Of a stretch of DNA of 64,000 nucleotides, positions 25,877 through 33,723 are shown piece by piece. The position numbers and the translations under genes were made by a program. The DNA is taken from assembly GCF_022024275.1 (NCBI RefSeq), contig NZ_CP091804.1, positions 1,054,001 to 1,118,000 of the forward strand, read 5' to 3'. The notes under the pieces were generated by a model. That model was not told the DNA's origin, ran no database searches, and saw only the letters and a program-made list of their open reading frames with translations. The stretch comes from Sphingopyxis sp. BSN-002. GTDB lineage: Bacteria > Pseudomonadota > Alphaproteobacteria > Sphingomonadales > Sphingomonadaceae. Position 1 is the first letter of the stretch; each line of letters begins with the position of its first letter.

Positions 25877-27737
25877 TTTCCTCCGCTTTCGCGCTCACCA
25901 ATGTGAAATGAAACTCGGTGCCACCGCCCTCGCGCGGAACCATCCAGATGCGGCCACCATTGGCCTCAACGATCGTCCGGCAGATCGAAAGACCGAGCCC
26001 CATACCTTCGGACTTGGTGCTGACGAAGGCCGTAAACAGCTGTTCGGCAACCTCGGGCGCGACGCCCGGACCGGTATCGGAAACGATCACCCGTACGAAG
26101 CCCTGCTGATCGGGCTGGCTGGTTACCGTAAGCTGCCGCTCGGGGCTGTCTGCCATCGCCTCGACCGCGTTGCGGATGAGGTTGATCAGCACTTGCTGGA
26201 TCTGCACCTTGTCGACGAGTACCGGAGAGGCATAGGGATCGAGATCGAAGCGCGGCTCGACCCCCTTCTCACGCGCACCCATGAGCCCAAGAACCGCCGC
26301 TTCGTTGATAAGCAGCGGCAATTTCTCGATCGTCTTCTCTACTTCGCCGCGCGCCACGAAATCGCGCAGGCGGCGAACGATATGTCCGGCACGGAGCGCC
26401 TCTTTCGCGGTATCGTCGAGGGCGTCGCGGATCATGGGAATATCGGCAGGATCGGGGTTTGCGAGCAGGTCGCGCACGGCCTCGACATAATTGGCCACCG
26501 CCGTGATTGGCTGATTGAGTTCATGCGCAAGTGTCGATGCCATCGTTCCCATCGCGCTCACGCGCGCGACATGAATGAGCTCGGACTGAAGCGATTCAAG
26601 TCGCGCCTCGGTCTGCTGGCGCTCGGTCAGATCCCGGATGAAGCCTGTGAAGAGCGGATGGGCATCGCCCGACGCTTCGCCGATCGACAGCTCCATGGGG
26701 AAGGTCGAGCCGTCCTTGCGCTCGGCGAAGACAACGCGGCCGATGCCTATGATCCGCTTCTCGCCCGTCTGAAGGTACCGGCGGATATAGGCGTCATGCC
26801 TTTCGCGATCGGGCGAAGGCATGAGGCGGCTGACATTGACGCCGAGCAGTTCCGGTTCCCGGTAACCGAACAGGCGCTCGGCCGCTGCACTGAACGACAC
26901 GATCAAGCCCTCGTCGTCGATGACGACCATCGCGTCGGGCACCGTCGAAAGGATCGAGCGAAGATGGCTTTCCTGCGACCGGAGAGCCTCCTCGGTCGCA
27001 CGGCGACCCGTGATGTCCGAAACGACTTTCGCGAAGCCGCGCAGCTCGCCGTCGCTCGTGAAAAGTGCGGTGATCGACACGTCGGCAAGAAATTCGGACC
27101 CGTCCTTCCGCACCCGCCAATCCTCGGCTTCGAAGCGGCCCTCGCGCGCGGCGATAACGAGATCTTCGCCAGGCTTTCCGGACGCGATCGAGTCGGGTGG
27201 GTAGAATATCGCTGCGCTCTTGCCGACGACCTCTTCTTCGCACCATCCCTTGAGCCGCTCGGCGCCCTTGTTCCAGATCGTAACTCTCCCCTCGGCATCG
27301 AGCAGGTAGATCGCATGGCCCTGCGCGCCGTCGATAAGGAGATTGAGTTCCTCGGCGAGGAGTGTGGCCTCCGCGTCGCGGCGGGCAAGGAGCCGGTCGC
27401 CTTCGCGAAGGCGGGCGCGTATCCGCTCGAACCCCGTCGACAGCGCGACGATACTGCCGGCCGTGACCAGAAATACCATCGCTTCGACGAGGTCGTGGGC
27501 GTCGCTTGGCTGAAAGCCCGAAAAATATAGCCCCATCAGCAGCGCCGGAGCGATCGCCAGCGACGCAGCAAGCGGACCGGCGAAAATGGCTGCGGCCAGT
27601 ATCGCCGGCGCAAACAGCAGGAAGGGCGCACCATCGCCGAGCCAAGGGGCAAGCGCATAGCGAAGAAGTCCCGCAGCGCCAACGAGGACCAGCGCGCAGG
27701 CAAGCCGAGCCGGAAATGAGTATCCTGTCATTGTCAT
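25863..27737 (-). CDS. fixL: Oxygen-sensing histidine kinase FixL
   Basis: Membrane histidine kinase of about 624 residues: N-terminal helices (about 8-105), a first PAS domain (about 130-245), a second PAS (about 258-375) and HisKA/HATPase domains. The second PAS retains the haem-binding features of FixL: a histidine near 314 in [11 protein letters not shown] and an arginine near 334 in IIGIGRVV. The phosphorylated histidine is about H405 in AHELNQP. I chose the ATG at 27737, with GGAGG about 11 bases upstream; an ATG at 27812 is also in frame. It is followed by fixJ. Confidence 0.93.
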   Translation of the reverse strand: MTMTGYSFPARLACALVLVGAAGLLRYALAPWLGDGAPFLLFAPAILAAAIFAGPLAASLAIAPALLMGLYFSGFQPSDAHDLVEAMVFLVTAGSIVALSTGFERIRARLREGDRLLARRDAEATLLAEELNLLIDGAQGHAIYLLDAEGRVTIWNKGAERLKGWCEEEVVGKSAAIFYPPDSIASGKPGEDLVIAAREGRFEAEDWRVRKDGSEFLADVSITALFTSDGELRGFAKVVSDITGRRATEEALRSQESHLRSILSTVPDAMVVIDDEGLIVSFSAAAERLFGYREPELLGVNVSRLMPSPDRERHDAYIRRYLQTGEKRIIGIGRVVFAERKDGSTFPMELSIGEASGDAHPLFTGFIRDLTERQQTEARLESLQSELIHVARVSAMGTMASTLAHELNQPITAVANYVEAVRDLLANPDPADIPMIRDALDDTAKEALRAGHIVRRLRDFVARGEVEKTIEKLPLLINEAAVLGLMGAREKGVEPRFDLDPYASPVLVDKVQIQQVLINLIRNAVEAMADSPERQLTVTSQPDQQGFVRVIVSDTGPGVAPEVAEQLFTAFVSTKSEGMGLGLSICRTIVEANGGRIWMVPREGGGTEFHFTLVSAKAEENDVG

Positions 27738-28067
27738 CGGCCGTGCGGCCTCCGCCCGCGCAATCAAGGCCGCGCCAGCGTCCGGACGCGTCTTCCCCCT
27801 GCCGCCGCTCATAGCGGATTTGGGGTGCGGGCGAAATGTCCGGCGCGCGCGCGATCCGTAATGATCCTTATGGGCCATGCCGTGCTGGCTACGACCATGA
27901 CAGCACTCAAGCCATGCGGGAATCTACGGATAGCAGGGAGCGGTCGACCCGCGCAAAAGCGCCCGTGCGGACCGCTGCCTTCATCCTGCCCCGCACAAGC
28001 GCCGCAGCGGTCCGCAGGCATTTTTCGGATGCTTTACCGCGCGAGCACGAGATTGAAGGTATCGCCC
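27738..28067. other. Intergenic region between fixL and the oxidoreductase gene
   Basis: About 330 bp between divergent genes. No coding sequence is supported. If fixL begins at 27812 the first 75 bases would be coding. It contains TCCGTAATGATCC (27855-27867), which resembles the FixJ-like motif at 25227. No FNR box or terminator is seen. Confidence 0.4.
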
Positions 28068-28652
28068 ATGAAGAGCAAGCGCATCACCCTGATCGACGGG
28101 CATCCCGACCCCGACCCCTCCCGGTTCGTCCATGCTCTTGCCGACACCTATGCCGCGGCGGCTTCAGCCGCCGGCCATGAAGTCCGGCGTATCGATGTAG
28201 CGCGCATCGAGTTCGGCCTGCTCTCCAGCCGCGACGTCTGGGAAAACGGCCCGATGCCGCGGGCGATCGCAGAAGCGCAGGAGGACATCGCCTGGGCCGA
28301 GCATCTCGTTGTCTTCTACCCGCTCTGGCTCGGCGACCTTCCGGCCCTGCTGAAGGGATTCTTCGAGCAAGTCATGCGCCCGGGCTTCGCCTTTCATCCC
28401 CGGCCCAAAGGTTTCCCGGAGAAGGCGCTCAAGGGGCGTACGGCGCATTCTGTCGTCACGATGGGAATGCCAGCCTTTTTCTATCGCTTCTATTTCGGCG
28501 CTCACAGCCTGCGCAGCCTTGAGCGCAACATCCTCGGCTTCGTCGGCATCGCTCCCGTCGAACGCAGCATCGTCGGCAATGTCGAAGGCGATCCCGTACA
28601 TCGCATCAAGTGGCTCGAAGCAATGACGGAGCGCGGAGCTGCCGGGCGATAA
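28068..28652 (+). CDS. NAD(P)H-dependent FMN/quinone oxidoreductase, flavodoxin-like fold
   Basis: A 194-residue protein of the NAD(P)H:quinone oxidoreductase (DT-diaphorase/MdaB/KefF-type) family. ITLIDGHPDPDPSRF is the FMN phosphate loop, followed by VVFYPLWLGDLPALLKGFFEQVMRPGFAF, a hallmark of this family. It is cytoplasmic and probably a two-electron quinone or nitro reductase. The ATG at 28068 has AAGG upstream. It is divergent from fixL. Confidence 0.88.
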   Translation: MKSKRITLIDGHPDPDPSRFVHALADTYAAAASAAGHEVRRIDVARIEFGLLSSRDVWENGPMPRAIAEAQEDIAWAEHLVVFYPLWLGDLPALLKGFFEQVMRPGFAFHPRPKGFPEKALKGRTAHSVVTMGMPAFFYRFYFGAHSLRSLERNILGFVGIAPVERSIVGNVEGDPVHRIKWLEAMTERGAAGR

Positions 28653-28873
28653 TGCCGACTTCGCGGCCAATCTGAAGCATAACCTCGCGCATATCCGAAC
28701 CGAGGAGGGCCGACGAAGAGTGCTCGGCGAGATTCGCCGCAAGCTGGCCGGCTATGAAGCTGCGCACCACGCTGAAGCTCGACCACACCGAGAAGTCCGT
28801 AGAATCACGGAATGATGCGTGATCCGCCGCGCGTTATGCGTCGTGTCAGGTTCGATATCCCGAGGAGGCGATA
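28653..28873. other. Gap with a possible coding remnant
   Basis: In one frame the stretch 28638-28815 reads as a plausible helical protein fragment (DNADFAANLKHNLAHIRTEE then RRRVLGEIRRKLAGYE) ending at a TGA, but it has no start codon between the upstream stop and the fragment except an internal GTG. It could be a decayed gene or a chance frame. No promoter or terminator is recognised. Confidence 0.3.
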
Positions 28874-29425
28874 ATGAGGGACAGCACCTCTGCAAGCAGG
28901 CCGATCAGAGACAATTTCTGGAAAGAGGTTTCGGTCATGGAGGCGAGCGTTGCGCTGTGCCTGATGGTCCTCTTTCTGCTGTCGCAAAGCTTTCTCGAAA
29001 CGATCGCCGCGATCTATATGCTGGTGGCGGCGATATTGTTTGCCGCTGCGGCACAGGCACGAATGGCCGCGACCTGCGCGGACGCCCTCGACCGCAAACT
29101 TTGGCTCGCCAGCGCCGTCGCCTGCGTCGTCGAAGCCATCATCCTCTTCGTCGATCCGCTGCTGGGCGGCGAGGCGACGACGATGGTGTTGGCAGGCTCT
29201 CTTGCAGCGGGTGCCGCGGCGCGGCTGACGCTCGCGCTCGTCCGCGAACCTGCCGCGCGCGGCTGGTTGTACCTCTCGGGCTTGGTGGGAATGGCGGTTG
29301 CACTCGCAATCGGCTTTGCGTGGCCGTTCGCTTCGGTCCTTCCTGCAGCGCAGAGCCTGACGCTCGACTTCCTTGCGGTCTCAACGATGCTGGTGAGCGT
29401 AACCGGAAAGGCCCCGCGTGCATGA
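28874..29425 (+). CDS. HdeD-like (DUF308) membrane protein
   Basis: A 183-residue inner-membrane protein with about six hydrophobic helices and small-residue-rich segments; it resembles the HdeD/DUF308 family, but the match is by general pattern. GAGGAGG precedes the ATG at 28874. Its stop overlaps the start of the SpoIIAA-like gene, so the two are coupled. HdeD proteins are acid-stress membrane proteins in enterics; the role here is unknown. Confidence 0.65.
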   Translation: MRDSTSASRPIRDNFWKEVSVMEASVALCLMVLFLLSQSFLETIAAIYMLVAAILFAAAAQARMAATCADALDRKLWLASAVACVVEAIILFVDPLLGGEATTMVLAGSLAAGAAARLTLALVREPAARGWLYLSGLVGMAVALAIGFAWPFASVLPAAQSLTLDFLAVSTMLVSVTGKAPRA

Positions 29426-29828
29426 AATGATCGAAGGCGCCGACGATGTCCTTGCGGTCCGGATCCAAGGCAAGATCACCGGCGAGGATCTCTTCGAGAT
29501 CATGAACCGTCTCGTGGTGATGCTGGCGGTGAACCGCCGCGTACATGTTTATGCCGAGACCGCTGCGATCGACGGGATCGAGATCGCCGGCCTTGCGTCA
29601 CACGTTGCACGCGCTGCGCCGTTGCTCGGCAAGCTCAGCCATTTCGGGCGGGTCGCGGTGGTCGCCGATCAGGCGTGGGTTCGGATGTTAACGCGGATCG
29701 AAAGTGCGATCCTTCCCCATATCAGTTACCGTGTCTTCAAGCCCGAGGACCGCCACACCGCGCTTGAATGGGTCAGGGGTCATATGAGTTTGCTCGACCT
29801 GAGCTCAGAGAATTGGGACAAGGCTTGA
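29418..29828 (+). CDS. SpoIIAA-like (STAS-fold) protein
   Basis: A 136-residue cytoplasmic protein of the SpoIIAA-like family (PF11964 type). It has VLAVRIQGKITGEDLFEIMN at the start, GRVAVVADQAWVRMLTRIES in the middle and FKPEDRHTALEWVRG near the end, the usual order. These proteins bind lipids or act as anti-anti-sigma-like modules; their function is unsettled. I used the GTG at 29418, with GGAAAGG upstream; an ATG at 29427 is possible. It overlaps the upstream membrane-protein gene. Confidence 0.85.
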   Translation: MHEMIEGADDVLAVRIQGKITGEDLFEIMNRLVVMLAVNRRVHVYAETAAIDGIEIAGLASHVARAAPLLGKLSHFGRVAVVADQAWVRMLTRIESAILPHISYRVFKPEDRHTALEWVRGHMSLLDLSSENWDKA

Positions 29829-29934
29829 TGCCGGCGAGATCCACGTGGACAGTGGCACCCACAATCAGCGCGGCAGGAAGTAGCTGGTTGGCGCGGGTCA
29901 CTATCTCGACACCGCCGTTACACCCTGCCGCCCC

Positions 29935-31482
29935 TTATGCAGCAGCGGCAACCGAGCGAACTATTGACCGTTCGCCATCGTAGACAAACTCCTCTCCCCT
30001 CAGGTCGATCTTCGGGAAAGCGTCCTTTTCAGCCCAATAGTCCTGGTTGTGGCGCCATTCGGGCTTGTCGCCGCGCCGCGGCATCGCATCGAGACCGCGC
30101 ATCAGATAGCCCGGATTGAAATTATCCTCTTCGATCCAGGGCAGTATCAGCACATCGGCATCCTCCGGCCGGAGTGCGACCTCGACCTTCTTCGCCCCGA
30201 TATCGTCCATATGGTTGAGAAGGTTGCAGACGAAATCGCCCATCATGTCGACCCGCAGCGTCCAGCTCGCCCGGAAATAGCCCATGACCCAGGCAAGATT
30301 GGGTACGCCGGTCATCATCATCCCGCGGTAGGTTACCGTCTTCGACCAGTCGACTGGCGCTTCATCGACCTCGAAGGGAATGCCGCCCATCACCGAGAGG
30401 TTGAATCCGGTCGCTGCGACGATGATGTCGGCTTCGATCTCCTTGCCGCTTGCCGTTCGCACGCCCTTCTCGGTGAAGTGATCGATCGTGTCGGTCACGA
30501 CGGTCAATTTCCCGGTCGCGGCAGCCTTGAAGATATCGCCTTCGGGACAGAAGGCGAGCCGCTGCTGCCATGGACGATATTTCGGCGTGAAATGCGGTTC
30601 GAACTTGAAGCCGGGGTCGCCCGAATAGGCCCTGATCAGGGTTTTCAGCTCCTCGAACACCGTGTCGGGCTCGTTTTTGCAGCGCCGCGTCATCAAATCC
30701 TGATCGTGCATGATCTGCGCACGCACGACGCGATGCACCGTGGGCTCGTCGATTCCAATCTCGCGGAGCCGATCGGCGAGTTCGTTCCGGTTCTCGCTGC
30801 AATAGAAATAGGTGGGCGATCGCTGGAGCATCGTCACATGTGCCGCCTTTTCGGCGAAGGCCGGTACCACGGTGGCGGCCGTCGCGCCTGAACCGATCAC
30901 CAATATGCGCTTGTCGGCGTAGTCGATCGCTGGATCCCAAAGCTGGGCGTGGACGAAGCGTCCCTTATAGTCCGAAAGCCCTTTCCAGTCGGGGATATAG
31001 GGCTTGTCATGGTCGTAATAGCCTTGGCACATCCAGAGGAAAGCGGCTGTGAAGGTGGCAGTCTCTCCGTCCGATCCACGGACGGCCTCGACCGTCCAGC
31101 GATTGTCCGCGCTCGACCAGCGGCATCGGGTGATACGGTGACCGTAATGGATATGGACGCCGATATCATTCTCGTCGATCACCTCGCCGATATATTTGAG
31201 GATCTCGGCGCCGCTGGCGATCGGCGCGCCGACCCAGGGCTTGAAACGGTAGCCGAAAGTATAGAGATCTGAGTCCGACCGGACTCCCGGATATTTGTGC
31301 GTTTCCCAAGTCCCGCCAAATGTCGGCTTCGCCTCGAGGATGGCATAGGTCTTGCCCGGGCATTGCTGCTGGAGATGATAGGCGGAACCGATCCCCGAAA
31401 TACCAGCTCCTACGATCAGGACGTCGACATGAACGGGCCCGCTCTTGGCGACGGCATGCTGACGAACCTTGATCTCCGACAT
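29935..31482 (-). CDS. Flavin-containing monooxygenase (Baeyer-Villiger type)
   Basis: FAD- and NADPH-dependent monooxygenase of 515 residues. The FAD Rossmann motif is VLIVGAGISGIGSAYHL, the NADPH motif is RILVIGSGATAATVVPA, and between them KPTFGGTWETHKYPGVRSDSD matches the GGTW..YPG..D pattern of class B flavoprotein monooxygenases. IVAATGF is the ATG motif. It may oxidise ketones, sulfides or amines. The ATG at 31482 has AAAGGAAC upstream. A perfect FNR-like box (31545-31558) lies 63 bp upstream, which is odd for an enzyme that needs O2. Confidence 0.9.
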   Translation of the reverse strand: MSEIKVRQHAVAKSGPVHVDVLIVGAGISGIGSAYHLQQQCPGKTYAILEAKPTFGGTWETHKYPGVRSDSDLYTFGYRFKPWVGAPIASGAEILKYIGEVIDENDIGVHIHYGHRITRCRWSSADNRWTVEAVRGSDGETATFTAAFLWMCQGYYDHDKPYIPDWKGLSDYKGRFVHAQLWDPAIDYADKRILVIGSGATAATVVPAFAEKAAHVTMLQRSPTYFYCSENRNELADRLREIGIDEPTVHRVVRAQIMHDQDLMTRRCKNEPDTVFEELKTLIRAYSGDPGFKFEPHFTPKYRPWQQRLAFCPEGDIFKAAATGKLTVVTDTIDHFTEKGVRTASGKEIEADIIVAATGFNLSVMGGIPFEVDEAPVDWSKTVTYRGMMMTGVPNLAWVMGYFRASWTLRVDMMGDFVCNLLNHMDDIGAKKVEVALRPEDADVLILPWIEEDNFNPGYLMRGLDAMPRRGDKPEWRHNQDYWAEKDAFPKIDLRGEEFVYDGERSIVRSVAAAA

Positions 31483-31544
31483 CTTCAGTTCCTTTCTCAC
31501 GGCACTGGCCACCCAAGACATGGATGGCAGGACGCCGTTTCGCA

Positions 31545-31558
31545 TTGATTTGGATCAA
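31545..31558 (-). promoter_or_regulatory. FNR box upstream of the flavin monooxygenase
   Basis: TTGATTTGGATCAA is a perfect TTGAT-N4-ATCAA dyad, 63 bp from the start codon at 31482. No strong -10 is seen at the class II distance, so it may activate from elsewhere or repress. Confidence 0.65.
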
Positions 31559-31634
31559 CGCGCGAGCTCGCCAGCCCCACCATGCCGCCTCGCCCTCGCA
31601 CGCTGGACCCACCCACAATCCGCAAAGCGAATGC

Positions 31635-31763
31635 TTATTGGCGAAACAGCATGAACCAGATGCTCCCGACGATCGCAAACGCCACAAATATGACCCAGAA
31701 GCCGATGGCCGCGGCTCGTTCGCGGGCACACTCCACCGGATCGTCAAGGTGCGAGGGTTCCAC
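31635..31763 (-). CDS. Small single-helix membrane protein
   Basis: A 42-residue protein that starts with GTG two bases after the stop of the preceding small gene. A short acidic N-terminus (EPSHLDDPVECARERAAA) leads into one membrane helix, IGFWVIFVAFAIVGSIWFML. No family recognised. The close spacing suggests one transcript with the 57-residue gene upstream. Confidence 0.5.
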   Translation of the reverse strand: MEPSHLDDPVECARERAAAIGFWVIFVAFAIVGSIWFMLFRQ

Positions 31764-31765
31764 TG

Positions 31766-31939
31766 TCAGATGCCCCGTCGTGCAATCTTCCGCGCGGCAA
31801 CCAAGCCGGCGGCAAGCAGCGGGACGAGGGCTGCCGCCACCTTGAACCTCGGCGATTGGGAGGCCCGGCGCAGTTTCTTCCGCATCCGCCGCGGTACGCC
31901 GATCTTTGCGAGCGATCTGTCGACATTCGGGATATCCAT
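31766..31939 (-). CDS. Small basic protein with one membrane helix
   Basis: A 57-residue protein: a basic amphipathic start (MDIPNVDRSLAKIGVPRRMR, then KKLRR), a hydrophobic stretch VAAALVPLLAAGLVAA, and a basic tail. GGAGG is six to seven bases upstream of the ATG. I do not recognise a family. It is divergent from the Nudix gene with a FixJ-like motif between. Confidence 0.6.
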   Translation of the reverse strand: MDIPNVDRSLAKIGVPRRMRKKLRRASQSPRFKVAAALVPLLAAGLVAARKIARRGI

Positions 31940-31995
31940 CTCGGCCTCCTGCAATTGTCAGGACACAGGAATGGCCGCCAGCCTCGTGCGACGAT

Positions 31996-32003
31996 ATACG
32001 TAG
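31996..32003. promoter_or_regulatory. FixJ-like motif ATACGTAG
   Basis: ATACGTAG followed by ATCCCG, seven of eight matches to GTAMGTAG, between the divergent small-protein genes (minus, 31939) and the Nudix gene (plus, 32079). It closely resembles the site at 21476 including the following TCCCG. Confidence 0.4.
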
Positions 32004-32078
32004 ATCCCGCATTTACGCCGGGTCATCAAAGGGCAGACCTGCGACCGGCCGGGGCGGCGTGCGATGGGGAGCGGATCG

Positions 32079-32561
32079 ATGAGAGGTGGCGAGCCGGCGA
32101 CGAACGAGAGCGCCGGTATTCTGATCTATCACCGAAAGCGGGGCGCGCTGCATATGCTTCTCGTCCACCCCGGCGGTCCTTATTGGCGTGGCCGCGACGC
32201 AGGCGCCTGGCAAATTCCCAAAGGCGAGATCGAAGCCGGAGAGAATGTCGAAGCGGCTGCGCGGCGGGAAACCGAAGAGGAGCTCGGTATCGCCATAGCG
32301 GGCACCCTGGTTCCGCTCGGAAGTCTTCGTCAGGCGGGCGGAAAGATCGTCACCTGCTTCGGGGCCGAACAGGATATCGATCCGTCGATCGTCACGAGCA
32401 ACAGGTTCGACATGGAATGGCCCCCGAAGAGCGGCAGGCTGCAGAGCTTTCCGGAAATCGATGAAGCGCGCTGGTTCACGCTCGGTGAAGCGCAGGCCAT
32501 GATGCTGCCCAGCCAGCTTCCATTCCTCGCCCGGCTGAGCGCGCAACTCGCCGTCGACTGA
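32079..32561 (+). CDS. Nudix hydrolase
   Basis: A 160-residue Nudix enzyme that hydrolyses nucleoside-diphosphate derivatives. The Nudix box reads GEIEAGENVEAAARRETEEELG, with the REtEEEL metal-binding core. An NTP_PPase-like start GILIYHRKRGALHMLLVHPGG is typical of the YmfB/bis-ADP-type group. I chose the ATG at 32079 with GGGAG eight bases before it. Confidence 0.9.
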   Translation: MRGGEPATNESAGILIYHRKRGALHMLLVHPGGPYWRGRDAGAWQIPKGEIEAGENVEAAARRETEEELGIAIAGTLVPLGSLRQAGGKIVTCFGAEQDIDPSIVTSNRFDMEWPPKSGRLQSFPEIDEARWFTLGEAQAMMLPSQLPFLARLSAQLAVD

Positions 32562-32625
32562 AGTCCATCGGAGAGCGCAGCGACCGACTTTTCGGGCGAT
32601 GGCCGCCGCGCTTTCTCCGTCCCGA

Positions 32626-33285
32626 TCAGAGCGCGATGGTGATATTGTCTTCGACGCGCGTCACGCCCGGCGCCGACCAGGCCGCGCGCTCGGCCACGCC
32701 GCGTTCCGCCCAAGCCTTCACCTTCCCCGCGAGCTTGACCGTTCCGCCATCGGTCGAAACGGTGACCGCAGCCGCGTCGAGGTCGGCCTGGCGCTTGAAG
32801 GCCGCGACGATGCGCTCCTTGACGTCGGCCGGCGCCGGATGCTGTTTGACCTCGATCAGGTTGGTTACGCCGGCCACGCCCGACACCCGGCTGGCCGACC
32901 GGAATGCTTCCTTGCGCTGGTAATCCCAGTCGACCGTGCCGCTGAGCGTCACCCACCCGCGCTCGACCTTGACCTGGACCTTATTCGCGGGGACCGAGAC
33001 CGTCCACGACATCAGGTCGAGAAGGCGCGCCGCGATCTGATGGTCGGCCATTTTCGGTTCCGACCCGAAATGCACCTTGATTTCTTCGGCGATCGCACGG
33101 ACTCCGGCGACCCGTCGGACAGCCCGTTCGGCCGCGATTTTCTCGGCATAGGTCTTCACATAGCCCGAGAGCGTAACGACGCCGGCGGTGACGGCCACAC
33201 CGATATCGGCATGATCGATGCTCGGTTCCCATTCGAGTTCGTCCATCACATCGCGCTGCAATTGATCATCGGTCTTCTTCAACAT
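32626..33285 (-). CDS. Triple BON-domain protein (copy 2)
   Basis: A 219-residue protein with three BON domains, the same length as the copy at 18164 and similar along its whole length (both start MLKK-DDQLQ and share ERAVRRVAGVRA). Glycine turns GVVTLSGYV, GWVTLSGTV and GTVKLAGKV mark the three domains. No signal peptide. The repeated occurrence in the same island suggests duplication and a shared stress role. Confidence 0.88.
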   Translation of the reverse strand: MLKKTDDQLQRDVMDELEWEPSIDHADIGVAVTAGVVTLSGYVKTYAEKIAAERAVRRVAGVRAIAEEIKVHFGSEPKMADHQIAARLLDLMSWTVSVPANKVQVKVERGWVTLSGTVDWDYQRKEAFRSASRVSGVAGVTNLIEVKQHPAPADVKERIVAAFKRQADLDAAAVTVSTDGGTVKLAGKVKAWAERGVAERAAWSAPGVTRVEDNITIAL

Positions 33286-33424
33286 GTTCGCCTCCTTTGG
33301 CCAAGAAGATCGCCGACTGAACCAACGATCGATGTTTCGGTCGGGCGAGTTTGGCCAAAGGCGGCAGCGCTACCAATTGGTATGAATCCTTAAGGACGGT
33401 CCCGGCCGCAGTCCCGGCATCCCA

Positions 33425-33535
33425 GAAACAAAACGCCCCGCCGACGTCGCCGGCAGGGCAGTAGGGGAGGTGATAAAGACCGCAGTGCGAGGTCGCGCAG
33501 GACCGCGGCGCGGGCGAAAATCACCGCCGCCCGCA
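33425..33535 (-). ncRNA. Predicted FNR-activated small RNA with intrinsic terminator
   Basis: A transcript of about 110 nt is predicted. The FNR box (33568-33581) is centred 41.5 bp from a start near 33533-33535 with a -10-like TATGGT at 33546-33541. The RNA would begin with a perfect 7-bp hairpin (GCGGGCG at 33534-33528 pairing CGCCCGC at 33516-33510), contain a single-stranded TCACCTCCCC (about 33473-33464), an anti-Shine-Dalgarno-like seed, and end in a 9-bp GC hairpin (33459-33435) followed by GTTTTGTTT. This resembles Hfq-type regulatory RNAs such as FnrS in design, not in sequence. Confidence 0.6.
33426..33459 (-). terminator. Rho-independent terminator of the predicted small RNA
   Basis: On the minus strand GCCCTGCCG (33459-33451) pairs with CGGCGGGGC (33443-33435) over a 7-base loop, with one G-U pair, followed by GTTTTGTTT. 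No minus-strand protein gene lies upstream of it, so it needs another transcript to terminate. Confidence 0.75.
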
Positions 33536-33567
33536 TGGTCACCATAAGAGATCGCCGCACCAACGCA

Positions 33568-33581
33568 TTGACCTCGATCAA
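33568..33581 (-). promoter_or_regulatory. FNR box of the predicted small RNA
   Basis: On the minus strand TTGATCGAGGTCAA, a one-mismatch FNR dyad. Its centre is 41.5 bp from the predicted start and a TATGGT -10-like hexamer is in place, i.e. class II geometry. Confidence 0.65.
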
Positions 33582-33723
33582 AAAGCCCGCGCCAGACGGA
33601 TGAAATTAAGATTGCCACAACGTGCGTGGGAGAAACCAAGCTGCATTCCGTCGTCACGAGCAACGAGCGGCCAGCCGAGCAAGCGAGCTCTCTTTGCGTT
33701 CTATCGTAAATTCCCGATATGAA

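Noticed and set aside
25800..27530. Long plus-strand open frame of 576 codons opposite fixL
   Set aside because: It is antisense to a clear FixL. The residues are Arg/His/Asp-rich without domains, as expected from the complement of a GC-rich gene.
33390..33581. 63-codon minus-strand frame in the arsR-upstream region
   Set aside because: Its start lies in the FNR box and its end in the terminator hairpin; composition is Arg-rich and there is no ribosome-binding site. The small RNA reading explains the region better.
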